Shown: in pieces, positions 26,800 to 35,954 of the stretch
Layout of the letters: every line of letters begins with the position of its first letter
Position numbering within the stretch: position 1 is the stretch's first letter
DNA from: an uncultured Ruminococcus sp.
GTDB taxonomy: Bacteria; Bacillota; Clostridia; Oscillospirales; Ruminococcaceae
Reading direction: 5' to 3'
DNA length: 64,000 nucleotides
Assembly: GCA_947566125.1 (NCBI GenBank)
Contig: CANOIR010000001.1
Location: 1-64,000, forward strand
The notes under the pieces: model-generated
Seen by the model: only the letters and a program-made list of their open reading frames with translations
Told to the model about the DNA's origin: nothing
Databases searched by the model: none
Program-made: the position numbers and the translations under genes

Positions 26800-29178
26800 T
26801 TATTTAGCGGTTTTATTTATTTTAGCAAAATTTGCCATAAGCTTCTTTGTCCCTACTTTATCAAACGCCACTTCCAACATAGAATCATTTGCCATTTTGG
26901 TTACATTAAGTACAATTCCATTTCCAAATATATTATGACTTACGCAATCACCTACTTCAAATGTTTTTTTAGTAGAGCTTGATTTTGACTTTGAATTTTT
27001 GGCAAGCTGTTCCTGCAATGATATTGATTTGTATGAACCAATATCTTCTGATTCTGTTTCTGATTTGATTCCGTTGTCTAAATCTTCACTTATCTTTTTA
27101 TCAATAAGCTCAAAATTTATCTCATTAAGAAATCTTGAACGGCTATTATACTGTGTTGAACCAAATAACTTTCTTTTATAAGCACTTATAAGAGAAAGAT
27201 GTTTCTTTGCTCTTGTTATTGCAACATATGCAAGACGCCGTTCTTCTTCCATATCAGTCATATCTATTGAATTTATAGAACGTATTCCCGGAAAAACGCC
27301 TTCTTCAAAGCCAACAAGAAAAACATTATCAAATTCCAATCCTTTTGCAGAATGTATTGTCATCATAAGAACTTTATCTTGATCTGGTTCATATCTGTCT
27401 ACATCAGTAAAAAGTGCAATTTCTTCAAGGAATCCGCTAAGTGATACCTCTTCAGCTTCTTCTGTATAAGCCGTAATAGAAGATTTAAGTTCTTCTATAT
27501 TTTCAAGGCGTGACTCGCCTTCTATGCCTTGTGACTTAAGATAATCAGCATAACCTGTTTTGTCCATCAGCACATCAAGTAATTCATCCAAAGGAAGTTC
27601 ATTTACTTTAGCAGACAGTTCATCTATAATATTAGCAAATTGCTTTAGAGGTTTTGACCGCTTCTTTAAAACAGGAAAGTTGTCTGCTTCACGCATAACT
27701 TCAATTGGTGAAATATGCAGATCATTTGAAATATTATCTATAAGTGCTACTGTAGCTTCACCAATTCCTCTTTTAGGCTCATTTATTATACGATGAAAAC
27801 GTACTATATCATTTTCATTATTTATAACACTTAAATAAGCTATAACATCTTTTATTTCCTTACGGTCATAAAACCTTGTGCCGCCATATATACGATAAGG
27901 TATATTATTTCTTATAAACATACGCTCAAGTGCATTAGATTGAGCATTCATACGATATAAAACAGCAAAATTATTATAGCTGTTTCCATTGGCTATACTA
28001 TCGACTATAGACTTAGCGACAAAAGCTGCTTCATCAGTTTCATCAGCTGCACAATACCATGTTATAAGCTCACCCTCACCGGCCTCTGTCCAAAGATGTT
28101 TTTCTTTTCTGCTTTGGTTATTAGCAATTACTTCATTTGCAGCATTGAGTATTCTTTGTGTAGAACGATAATTCTGCTCAAGCCTTATAACTTTGCTTCC
28201 TGTAAACGTCTGCTCAAAGCTTAGAATATTCTCAATAGTTGCACCACGAAAACGATATATACTTTGGTCGTCATCACCAACTACACATAAATTATTATAT
28301 CTGGCAGAAAGAAGTTCTATCATTCTGAATTGTGAATGGTTTGTATCCTGATATTCATCTACAAGAATATATCGGAAACGATTTTGATAATACTCAAGTT
28401 CTTCCGGATAATTTTCAAATAAACGAACTGTCATATAAATCAAATCATCAAAATCAAGAGCATTTGCAGTTTGCAAACGACTTTGATATTCTTTATAAAT
28501 ATTAGATGTAATAGACTTTCTATAATCCCCTTCTGAATTCATTTTCATATCTTCAGGTGAAATCATTCTATCTTTTGCAAAACTTATTTCATTCAAGACG
28601 CTTTTATAAGAAATTGACCTATCAGATATATCAAGGTCTTTCATGCATTTTTTTATAAGCTGTTTGCTATCATCAGAATCATATATTGTAAAATCACGGC
28701 CATATCCAAGCAAATGTATACTTCTTCTGAGTATTCTAATACATATAGAATGAAACGTAGACACATTTACATCCAAAGCTTCTTCTTCACTTAACATATT
28801 TATAAGACGAGATCTCATCTCGCCAGCTGCTTTATTAGTAAATGTAATCGCAAGAATATTCCACGGACGTATTGGATATACTGATAAAATATCACGAAGA
28901 CGTGATATGTTTTCCTCTGCATTTCCATTGATATATTCGTTTAAGTATTCATAATCATCAGGAAAAATATTTCCATCTGCCCTATCCCAAGCATCTCCGA
29001 AATAAATCATTCCTACAATTCTGTTCATTATTGCTGTTGTTTTACCGCTTCCTGCTCCTGCCAATACAAGCACAGGACCTTTTATACTAAATACTGTTTC
29101 CTGCTGAGGTTTGTTTAACGCTCTGAAATAATATTCTAAGGATTTTCGTTTCAGTTCAATTACTTCGTTTTCTGTCAT
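26800..29178 (-). CDS. pcrA: ATP-dependent DNA helicase PcrA/UvrD
   Basis: A 792-residue SF1A helicase. Walker A is LAGAGSGKTTAI; there is an insert of about 50 residues after motif I (DAWDRADGNIFPDDYEY onwards). ILAITFTNKAAGEMR, the DEYQDTNHSQF motif II, GDDDQSIYRFRGA, TIHSAKGLEFDNVFLVGFEE and VAITRAKK follow. The Lys/Ser-rich tail ends in a KOW-like patch (FEVGDCVSHNIFGNGIV) as in Gram-positive PcrA that touches RNA polymerase. Roles are DNA repair and rolling-circle replication. GGAGGTAAGG precedes the ATG. Confidence 0.95.
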   Translation of the reverse strand: MTENEVIELKRKSLEYYFRALNKPQQETVFSIKGPVLVLAGAGSGKTTAIMNRIVGMIYFGDAWDRADGNIFPDDYEYLNEYINGNAEENISRLRDILSVYPIRPWNILAITFTNKAAGEMRSRLINMLSEEEALDVNVSTFHSICIRILRRSIHLLGYGRDFTIYDSDDSKQLIKKCMKDLDISDRSISYKSVLNEISFAKDRMISPEDMKMNSEGDYRKSITSNIYKEYQSRLQTANALDFDDLIYMTVRLFENYPEELEYYQNRFRYILVDEYQDTNHSQFRMIELLSARYNNLCVVGDDDQSIYRFRGATIENILSFEQTFTGSKVIRLEQNYRSTQRILNAANEVIANNQSRKEKHLWTEAGEGELITWYCAADETDEAAFVAKSIVDSIANGNSYNNFAVLYRMNAQSNALERMFIRNNIPYRIYGGTRFYDRKEIKDVIAYLSVINNENDIVRFHRIINEPKRGIGEATVALIDNISNDLHISPIEVMREADNFPVLKKRSKPLKQFANIIDELSAKVNELPLDELLDVLMDKTGYADYLKSQGIEGESRLENIEELKSSITAYTEEAEEVSLSGFLEEIALFTDVDRYEPDQDKVLMMTIHSAKGLEFDNVFLVGFEEGVFPGIRSINSIDMTDMEEERRLAYVAITRAKKHLSLISAYKRKLFGSTQYNSRSRFLNEINFELIDKKISEDLDNGIKSETESEDIGSYKSISLQEQLAKNSKSKSSSTKKTFEVGDCVSHNIFGNGIVLNVTKMANDSMLEVAFDKVGTKKLMANFAKINKTAK

Positions 29179-29199
29179 TCACCCTTACCTCCTATTATG

Positions 29200-30027
29200 C
29201 TAGTTTAAATCATCATAATTATCCATAAAGCAGTGCTTTTTATCACCTAAATGATATGATATTAAATGCTTTAAATCAACATTCCATACACTTCTAAAAA
29301 TATGATGTTCTATATCAGGATTTTTTAACTTAAGTGTTTTTATAAGTTCTTTTACCTCTTGACGTTTTGAAATATTTTGATTATAATCATTCTGATTTGA
29401 AGTGACTTTACAGGAACACCTAATAAATTTAAGCTCATTTTCTTCAGTCCACTTTATAATTTCATCTTCATGTACATAATACATAGGTCTTATTAACTGC
29501 ATATTTTCATAATTATCACTATGTAGTTTAGGCATCATTGTCTGTACTTGTCCACCATAGATCATTCCCATAAGTATAGTTTCTATTACATCATTAAAAT
29601 GATGACCAAGGGCGATTTTATTACAGCCACGTTCCATTGCAGCTTTATATAAAGCACCTCTTCTTAATCTTGAGCAGAGAAAGCAAGGATTGTTCTTTTC
29701 TCTTTCAATTGAATCAAATATTTTTGTATTAAATATATCAAGAAAGAGTCCAAGACGATTTGCATTATTAAGGATGATTTCAAGATTTTCAGAATTATAA
29801 CCCGGATCCATACAAATGTACTTTACTAAAAATGACACACCGCTTATTTTTTGATATTTTTCTATGCATTTTGCAAGAATCATTGAATCTTTTCCGCCTG
29901 AAACACATACCGCTATTTTATCGCCCGGACTTATCATATTAAATTCTCTTACACCTTTGGTAAAATTATTCCATATAGTCTTACGATAATTTTTCATTAT
30001 GCTATCCATCACAAGATCATTTTCCAA
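29200..30027 (-). CDS. ttcA: TtcA-family tRNA thiolation enzyme
   Basis: 275 residues with the PP-loop SGGKDS (43-48), the CxxC pair Cys115/Cys118 (PCFLCSRLRRG) and Cys204/Cys206 (RCSCKVT), a layout that fits the [4Fe-4S]-dependent TtcA family. TtcA makes 2-thiocytidine at tRNA position 32. It starts with TTG at 30027 because GAGGTG is 8 nt upstream; the next Met is six codons inside. It precedes pcrA by 21 nt. Gram-positive members may use other positions or substrates, so the exact modification is inferred. Confidence 0.82.
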   Translation of the reverse strand: MENDLVMDSIMKNYRKTIWNNFTKGVREFNMISPGDKIAVCVSGGKDSMILAKCIEKYQKISGVSFLVKYICMDPGYNSENLEIILNNANRLGLFLDIFNTKIFDSIEREKNNPCFLCSRLRRGALYKAAMERGCNKIALGHHFNDVIETILMGMIYGGQVQTMMPKLHSDNYENMQLIRPMYYVHEDEIIKWTEENELKFIRCSCKVTSNQNDYNQNISKRQEVKELIKTLKLKNPDIEHHIFRSVWNVDLKHLISYHLGDKKHCFMDNYDDLN

Positions 30028-30090
30028 AATCTGTACACCTCACATTCAGGTATTATTATATCTTATAGCCGCTTATTTGTCAATTACAAA

Positions 30091-30178
30091 ATAAAAAGGA
30101 CAGCTTTTTTGATATGCATCCTTAAAGATTCCTAAAAAGATGTTTAACTTTTAGTACGCATATCATTTTCTGTCCAAT
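30091..30178 (-). terminator. Elaborate nested terminator of small alarmone synthetase 2
   Basis: Read on the minus strand, GGACAG / CTGTCC (30170-30175 with 30098-30103) closes a structure that also pairs GATATGC / GCATATC (30158-30164 with 30111-30117) and CTAAAAG with CTTTTTAG inside. It ends in TTTTTATTTT. At about 80 nt it is much larger than the other terminators here. Confidence 0.7.
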
Positions 30179-30201
30179 TTTAATATTTTTTACTATTACT
30201 A

Positions 30202-30909
30202 TTATTCTAATAATTTCTTATCCAGCTGAACTTTATCTCTAAGCATGTCCATTTTTGAGTCAAGCTCTTCACTTAATTTAGCACATAAAAAAAGTTCTTT
30301 TGCCATATCGTCAGTAAATTCTACATTTTTCTTATATCTTAGCTGATGCTCAAGTGTTGCCCAGAAATCCATTGCAATAGTTCTTAGCTGTATCTCTACC
30401 TTCATTATTCGCTTTTCATGAGCTAAAAAGATTGGTACTGTTACAATAAGATGCAAACTGCGATAACCATTTGGCTTGGGATTTTTTATGTAGTCCTTTC
30501 TGGCGATTACAGTTATATCATCTTGCTTTGTAAATGCATTTGCAAGCATATAAACATCATCTGTAAATGAACATACAACACGTATACCAGCCACGTCATT
30601 AAGATGTTCTTCAATAGCATCAAGCGTAAAAGGATAGCCATTCTTTGTCAGCTTTTCTTTAATGCTATTGATTTTCTTTAGACGACTTTTTATACTGCTT
30701 ATGGGATTTCTTTCATATTGAAGTGAAAATTCTTCATTAAGGACATTAAACTTTGTGGCAATTTCCATCATTGCACAACGATAATATGCCATAAGCTTTT
30801 GATAATTATAAAAATTGGAATATTGATCTTGATTTGATTCACTTACAAAAAAATCATCTATATCTGAAATATTTATCTGTTCTTTTTTACTTTTTTCTTG
30901 GTTTATCAC
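30202..30909 (-). CDS. Small alarmone synthetase 2 (RelA/SpoT synthetase domain)
   Basis: 235 residues from the GTG at 30909: AAGGAG lies 9 nt upstream, whereas the longer open frame adds 44 hydrophobic residues unlike the family. The single synthetase domain has RNPISSIKSRLKKINSIKEK, DVAGIRVVCSFTDDVYML, KDYIKNPKPNGYRSLHLIV and VEIQLRTIAMDFWATLEHQL. No hydrolase domain is present. It is about the same length as the copy at 22843 and clearly paralogous, with an extra N-terminal 30 residues rich in Ser and Gln. It probably makes (p)ppGpp under a different trigger. Confidence 0.9.
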   Translation of the reverse strand: MINQEKSKKEQINISDIDDFFVSESNQDQYSNFYNYQKLMAYYRCAMMEIATKFNVLNEEFSLQYERNPISSIKSRLKKINSIKEKLTKNGYPFTLDAIEEHLNDVAGIRVVCSFTDDVYMLANAFTKQDDITVIARKDYIKNPKPNGYRSLHLIVTVPIFLAHEKRIMKVEIQLRTIAMDFWATLEHQLRYKKNVEFTDDMAKELFLCAKLSEELDSKMDMLRDKVQLDKKLLE

Positions 30910-31005
30910 CGTACTCAACTCCTTACTTATATTATACAACATTTTATAAAAAATTGCAACATATATCAGACAAAATATATGAGAGAAATATGTAAATATA
31001 TATAT

Positions 31006-31046
31006 CAGCAATGCCGCCCAATAAAAAATTACTGGCGGCATTGCTG
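31006..31046. other. GC-rich hairpin between divergent alarmone synthetase and nifJ genes
   Basis: CAGCAATGCCGCC (31006-31018) pairs perfectly with GGCGGCATTGCTG (31034-31046), loop 15 nt. It lacks a clear T-run on either strand and lies between divergent genes, where a terminator is not expected. Confidence 0.6.
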
Positions 31047-31090
31047 TTATATGGGATTATATTTATTAAGTAGAGGATTTCAAAAATAAA

Positions 31091-31237
31091 TTGTAAACTG
31101 CTTTAATTTTCTGTTCTGTTTACAATAATTATTATACTACTCTAAAAACAAAATTTCAATGATAAAAACAATCATGTTTATTGCATATTTAATCATAATC
31201 TTATTTTTATAAATAAATATAACAAATTTGTTGTTAT
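31091..31237 (+). promoter_or_regulatory. Two inverted repeats upstream of nifJ
   Basis: TTGTAAAC / GTTTACAA (31091-31098 and 31118-31125) and ATAACAA / TTGTTAT (31219-31225 and 31231-31237, 5-nt centre) are operator-like. I could not place a convincing -35/-10 pair. They are candidate binding sites for a redox or carbon regulator, inferred only from symmetry and position. Confidence 0.35.
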
Positions 31238-31295
31238 GCAATAATATCATACTTTCAGCACATAATACTTCTAATCAGTAGAAAAGAGGTGCGTT

Positions 31296-34200
31296 ATGAA
31301 AAGAGAAAAGAAAACTATGGATGGTAATCAAGCAGCCGCTCATGTCGCATATGCATATACAGAAACGGCTGCTATATACCCTATCACACCAGCTTCTGGC
31401 ATGGCAGAATATATGGACGAATGGTCAGCAACAGGACGAAAAAATATATTAGGTCAAACTGTAAAAGTAATTGAAATGCAATCTGAAGCAGGTGCTGCCG
31501 GCACTGTTCACGGCTCTTTAGCAGCTGGTGCATTAACATCAACATTTACAGCCTCTCAAGGGCTGCTGCTTATGCTTCCAAATATATACAAAATATCAGG
31601 TGAACTGCTTCCCGGAGTTTTTTATGTTGCAGCAAGAACTATTGCATCTCACGCACTTTCCATATTCGGTGATCATTCTGATGTATACGCTTGTCGTCAG
31701 GCAGGTGCAGCAATGCTTTGTTCATGCAATGTTCAGGAAGTAATGGATCTTGCACCAGTTGCACATATAGCTGCTTTAAAAGGTAAATTGCCATGTATTT
31801 ATTTTTTTGATGGATTTCGTACTTCACATGAAATTCAAAAAATTGACGTGTGGAGCTATGAAAGTCTTTATACACTAATGGATTTTAATTCACTTGAAGA
31901 ATTTAGAAATAATTCTCTAAATCCATATCATCAAAAAATAATGGGGTCGGCACAGAATCCGGATATTTATTTTCAAAATAGAGAAGCTGTAAATTTATGT
32001 TATGAGAATTTTCCTAAGATCGTCAAAAGTATTATGAATAAAATAAACGATACTATTGGAACAGATTATGATTTATTTAATTATTATGGTGATGATAATG
32101 CTGAACATATTATTATAGCAATGGGTTCGGTATGCGAAACAGCTTTGGAAACCATAAAATATTTAAACAGTAAGGGCGGAAAATTTGGCATCATAAAAGT
32201 ACGTCTTTATAGACCATTTTGTATAGAAAATTTTCTTGAAAAAATTCCAGATTCTGTAAAACAAATAACTGTTCTTGACCGAACAAAAGAACCAGGCTCT
32301 GTAGGCGAACCACTTTATCTTGATGTTGCCGCAGCACTTCTCAACAGCAAATTTGAAAAAATAACTGTATTTTCAGGAAGATATGGTTTAAGCTCTAAGG
32401 ATACAACTCCGGCTCAAATTGCAGCTGTTCTATATAATAATCAAAAAAGCAGGTTTACAATTGGTATTATAGATGATGTTACAAAACTTTCTCTAACAAA
32501 TATAGAAAATATAGATCCGCTTAATTATAATATATTTCAGTGTAAATTTTGGGGACTTGGCGGTGATGGAACTATTAGTGCCAATAAATCATCAATAAAA
32601 ATTATTGGCGATAATACAAATATGCAAGTACAAGCATATTTTGAATATGATTCCAAGAAATCACGTGGACTTACAATTTCACATCTTCGTTTTGGAAATC
32701 ATTCAATTCATGCACCTTATCTCATAAAAAAAGCTGATTTTGCAGCTTGTCATAATCCTGTATATATGCATAAATTTAATATAGTAGAAGAAGTAAAAGA
32801 CGGCGGAATATTTCTACTTAATTGTGGATTTAAAGAAGATAAACTAAGTGAGTATTTGCCAGGACAAGTAAAAAAATATATTGCTGAGCACAATATAAAA
32901 TTTTTTATAATAGATGCCTTTGCAATAGGAAAGAAAATTGGGCTCAACAGCAAAATAAGTACTATTTTGCAGGCAGCTTTTTTTAAGACAACAGGCATTA
33001 TACAAGAAGATAAGGCAAAGCAACTTATGAAAAATGCTGCTAAAATGGCGTATGAAAAAAAAGGCAGTAAAATTATTGAGATGAATTACCAAGCCATTTG
33101 TATGGGATTAGATGAAGTGCATAAAGTTGATGTGCCCGCAGAATGGAAAGATTCAAAACCTACTCCGCTATCTGAAAAGCTTATTCCTGATAAAAATGAA
33201 ATTATAGATTATGTAAAAAATATTCAAAAGCCTATTGCAATGCAGTGTGGCGACAAGCTCCCTGTATCAGCGTTTTTAAAGTATAAAGATGGAAGCTTTC
33301 CAATGGGTACAACTGCTCATGAAAGACGAAATATAGCTGTAGATATTCCAGTTTGGATTCCAGAAAATTGCATTCAATGCTGTCTTTGTTCATATGTATG
33401 TCCTCATGCCGTAATAAGACCTATTGTTATGACAAAAAAAGAACTTGAATCTGCTCCTGATGGAATGAAGAATATTTCTCTTATTGGCTTAAAAAGTAAT
33501 GAACAATACAGTTTATCAATCATTATATCTGAAACTGATTGCACAGGATGTGGTTCATGTGCAGGTGTATGTCCAGGAAAAAAGGGCAATAAAGCTCTTG
33601 AAATGAAACCAGCTTTTCAAAAAGCAGAGCATCAAGAATATTTTGATTATGGAAAATCACTGCAAGATAAAAATGAAATAAAGCAAAGATTTAAAATAAG
33701 CACTATAAAAGGCAGCCAGCTCAGACAGCCGCTGCTTGAATTTAGCGGAGCTTGTGCTGGATGTGGTGAAACACCTTATGCTAAGCTTGCCACTCAACTT
33801 TTCGGAGAAAGAATGTATATTGCCAATGCTACCGGCTGTTCATCTATATGGGCTAATTCCTCTCCTTCTGCTGCATATTGTATATCGCATAACGGAAAAG
33901 CTCCTGCATGGTCAAATTCATTATTTGAAGACGGTGCTGAATTTGGACTTGGTATGGCTATGGCTCATTGTGCAGTTAGAACACGTATGAAATCTCTTTC
34001 AGAATCACTTATGTCATATGAAAATATTCCTTTCGAAGTAAAATCTGCTATAAGTAAGTGGATCGAAACTTATGAAAGTGGTGAGGAAAATTCATTTGCA
34101 AGTGATGAACTTATTAAAATATTAAACGCAGTGCCATTTGAAAATAGAACTTATGAAATAAATGAGCTTATAAATCATAAAGAATATATTTCAAAAAAAT

Positions 34201-34859
34201 CTTTCTGGGTATTCGGCGGCGACGGCTTTGCATATGACATCGGATTCGGAGGAATTGACCATATAATAGCAAGTGGATATGATGTAAACATCCTAGTTTT
34301 TGATACTGAGGTTTATTCCAATACAGGAGGACAGTCATCAAAAGCTACACCAATAGGTGCAGAAGCAAAATTTGCCTCAGGCGGAAAGAAAACTGTTAAA
34401 AAAAGTCTTGCAGCAATGATGATGACTTATAAAAATGTATATGTAGCACAAGTTGCAATGGGTGCAGATTATAATCAAACATTAAAAGCAATGGTCGAAG
34501 CTGAACGTTATAATGGTCCATCATTGATAATCGCTTATTCCCCTTGCATTAGTCATGGTATAAAAGCTGGACTTGGCAGTTCGCAAAATGAACAAGCTAA
34601 AGCAGTTCGATCCGGTTATTGGCAACTTTTTAGATTTAATCCCGAATTTTATTCTCAAGGAAAAAGTCCATTGATTATTGACAGCAGTGAGCCTACTCTT
34701 GATTTTAATGAATTTCTTTCAGGAGAACTGCGTTTTGAAGCGACTAAAAAAATCAATCCTGAACATGCAGAAGGTCTTGAGGCTAAATCAAAAGAATATT
34801 CTGATGAAAGATATAAATGGCTTAAAACATTGCAGGAAATTTACAGACTTGACATCTAA
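31296..34859 (+). CDS. nifJ: Pyruvate:ferredoxin (flavodoxin) oxidoreductase
   Basis: A 1187-residue single-chain enzyme, the full homodimer-type length. Domain order: PFOR N-terminal with YPITPASGMAEY; transketolase-C-like (KVRLYRPF near 305); gamma domain; ferredoxin domain with two 4Fe-4S clusters, CIQCCLCSYVCP (about 692) and CTGCGSCAGVCP (about 749); then the TPP domain with GACAGCGETPY (about 818) for the proximal cluster and GDGFAYDIGFGG (about 975). It oxidises pyruvate with CoA to acetyl-CoA, CO2 and reduced ferredoxin, the central step of anaerobic clostridial metabolism. GAGGTG precedes the ATG. It is monocistronic with a terminator at 34876. Confidence 0.97.
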   Translation: MKREKKTMDGNQAAAHVAYAYTETAAIYPITPASGMAEYMDEWSATGRKNILGQTVKVIEMQSEAGAAGTVHGSLAAGALTSTFTASQGLLLMLPNIYKISGELLPGVFYVAARTIASHALSIFGDHSDVYACRQAGAAMLCSCNVQEVMDLAPVAHIAALKGKLPCIYFFDGFRTSHEIQKIDVWSYESLYTLMDFNSLEEFRNNSLNPYHQKIMGSAQNPDIYFQNREAVNLCYENFPKIVKSIMNKINDTIGTDYDLFNYYGDDNAEHIIIAMGSVCETALETIKYLNSKGGKFGIIKVRLYRPFCIENFLEKIPDSVKQITVLDRTKEPGSVGEPLYLDVAAALLNSKFEKITVFSGRYGLSSKDTTPAQIAAVLYNNQKSRFTIGIIDDVTKLSLTNIENIDPLNYNIFQCKFWGLGGDGTISANKSSIKIIGDNTNMQVQAYFEYDSKKSRGLTISHLRFGNHSIHAPYLIKKADFAACHNPVYMHKFNIVEEVKDGGIFLLNCGFKEDKLSEYLPGQVKKYIAEHNIKFFIIDAFAIGKKIGLNSKISTILQAAFFKTTGIIQEDKAKQLMKNAAKMAYEKKGSKIIEMNYQAICMGLDEVHKVDVPAEWKDSKPTPLSEKLIPDKNEIIDYVKNIQKPIAMQCGDKLPVSAFLKYKDGSFPMGTTAHERRNIAVDIPVWIPENCIQCCLCSYVCPHAVIRPIVMTKKELESAPDGMKNISLIGLKSNEQYSLSIIISETDCTGCGSCAGVCPGKKGNKALEMKPAFQKAEHQEYFDYGKSLQDKNEIKQRFKISTIKGSQLRQPLLEFSGACAGCGETPYAKLATQLFGERMYIANATGCSSIWANSSPSAAYCISHNGKAPAWSNSLFEDGAEFGLGMAMAHCAVRTRMKSLSESLMSYENIPFEVKSAISKWIETYESGEENSFASDELIKILNAVPFENRTYEINELINHKEYISKKSFWVFGGDGFAYDIGFGGIDHIIASGYDVNILVFDTEVYSNTGGQSSKATPIGAEAKFASGGKKTVKKSLAAMMMTYKNVYVAQVAMGADYNQTLKAMVEAERYNGPSLIIAYSPCISHGIKAGLGSSQNEQAKAVRSGYWQLFRFNPEFYSQGKSPLIIDSSEPTLDFNEFLSGELRFEATKKINPEHAEGLEAKSKEYSDERYKWLKTLQEIYRLDI

Positions 34860-34875
34860 AATTGGAATTTAAATT

Positions 34876-34941
34876 AAAGGCAGAACAGCATATTATATAA
34901 ATTATATTATAAAAAATTCTAAATGCAGTTCTGCCTTTTAT
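34876..34941. terminator. Bidirectional terminator between nifJ and the Spo0A-like gene
   Basis: AAAGGCAGAAC (34876-34886) pairs with GTTCTGCCTTT (34928-34938) around an AT-rich loop. Runs of T follow on both strands. Confidence 0.85.
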
Positions 34942-34942
34942 T

Positions 34943-35617
34943 TTATAATCCCCATGTTCTAATCGTATCAGCAGCAAATATAATAAGTTCAGTATTGCTC
35001 GGCTTTGCTACAGGATAATTAAACTTTTCACTTATTTTCTTGGGACATCTCTCATAGGCAAGTTCGATTGAATTTCTTATTGCACGTTCAACGCTACTGC
35101 TCTGCACATTGTATTTCTTAGCTATAACATCATATATTTCATATGTTGAATGTTCCATTATTTCAGGTTTTAATGAAGCACAGACTATTCCAGTTCGAAG
35201 GTATTTATAGCCTTTTAAATTTGTTTGTATCCCCATTTCACGGATAAAACTAGAGGCTAACCGTTCAGCTTTAACTTTGTCGCCGCCGCAATTAGTATGA
35301 AATTTTATAAGGCTGCATATACTGTTCACACCTATATTTTTTGATACATATAACATATTGTCATTGTATAAAATCATATCTATGATATTCTTATCACTGC
35401 TTATTACTATTACCTGAACACAACTTTGAATATACTTTTCAGGATTATCGGTTACAATAATTCTATATTTTTCAAAAAACATTTCTTTATCAAAAGTTTT
35501 TATCTCTTCGTCGCTGACAACAGCGTATACACCTAACTTTTGCAGTTCAGATGCTAATTTTATTCCAAAGCTCTTATCAGTCATTTCAATTAAAATTTTC
35601 ACACTTAAACTAATCAT
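34943..35617 (-). CDS. Spo0A-like regulator with degenerate receiver
   Basis: 224 residues. The C-terminal 115 residues match the Spo0A DNA-binding domain: IREMGIQTNLKGYKYLRTGI, YDVIAKKYNVQSSSVERAIR (recognition helix) and AKPSNTELIIFAADTIR. The N-terminal 110 residues keep the approximate size of a receiver but lack the paired acidic residues after the first strand. The only Asp in a plausible phospho-site position is in IVTDNPEKY, so normal phosphorelay control is doubtful. ATG at 35617 with AGGAAG upstream. Its promoter is bracketed by two perfect 0A boxes. It may be a paralogue of the true Spo0A rather than the sporulation master regulator; no spoIVB is adjacent. Confidence 0.82.
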   Translation of the reverse strand: MISLSVKILIEMTDKSFGIKLASELQKLGVYAVVSDEEIKTFDKEMFFEKYRIIVTDNPEKYIQSCVQVIVISSDKNIIDMILYNDNMLYVSKNIGVNSICSLIKFHTNCGGDKVKAERLASSFIREMGIQTNLKGYKYLRTGIVCASLKPEIMEHSTYEIYDVIAKKYNVQSSSVERAIRNSIELAYERCPKKISEKFNYPVAKPSNTELIIFAADTIRTWGL

Positions 35618-35672
35618 ATTTCAACTTCCTATATAGTATTCTTTAATAATCCGCTTCTCTTGCGTTGAGTTT

Positions 35673-35736
35673 TGTCGAATTATGTAATATATTATACTTA
35701 CTGCGGAAATTTATGTAAATACCTAATTTTGTCGAA
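35673..35736 (-). promoter_or_regulatory. Spo0A-like gene promoter flanked by two 0A boxes
   Basis: On the minus strand TTTACA (35714-35719), 17-nt spacer and TATAAT (35691-35696) form a promoter. The consensus 0A box TGTCGAA (plus-strand reading), in the identical context TTTTGTCGAAT, occurs at 35730-35736 just upstream of the -35 and at 35673-35679 near +6 to +12. This suggests combined activation and repression by Spo0A or by the encoded protein itself. Confidence 0.78.
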
Positions 35737-35830
35737 TGATGACATGATTTATATAATCCCTTGATTATCATATGATATTTATGTATTCTGATTTATTGTG
35801 TGAAAAAAGTGTGAAACTTTCAATTTTGTG

Positions 35831-35859
35831 TTTTCATATTATTTGAAATATGATATAAT
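35831..35859 (+). promoter_or_regulatory. Promoter of the zinc-ribbon/DUF5685/DnaJ/PP2C operon
   Basis: TTTTCA (35831-35836), 17-nt spacer, TATAAT (35854-35859). The spacer contains the inverted repeat CATATT / AATATG. The 0A boxes lie 95-160 bp upstream. Confidence 0.65.
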
Positions 35860-35954
35860 ATAAAGAGTATTCCTTATTTATGGACAAATGTAAACAGTTG
35901 TTTTTTATGTGGGAATTATGGGGATTTTTATCTGTACAGAAAGGAAACATTATC

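Noticed and set aside
30910-31041. N-terminal extension of alarmone synthetase 2 with hydrophobic residues
   Set aside because: The in-frame extension has no ribosome binding site, crosses the GC-rich hairpin, and the GTG at 30909 has AAGGAG at proper spacing.
31219-31237. Rex-type redox operator upstream of nifJ
   Set aside because: The half-sites are in the opposite order (AACAA..TTGTT) from the Rex consensus TTGTT..AACAA.
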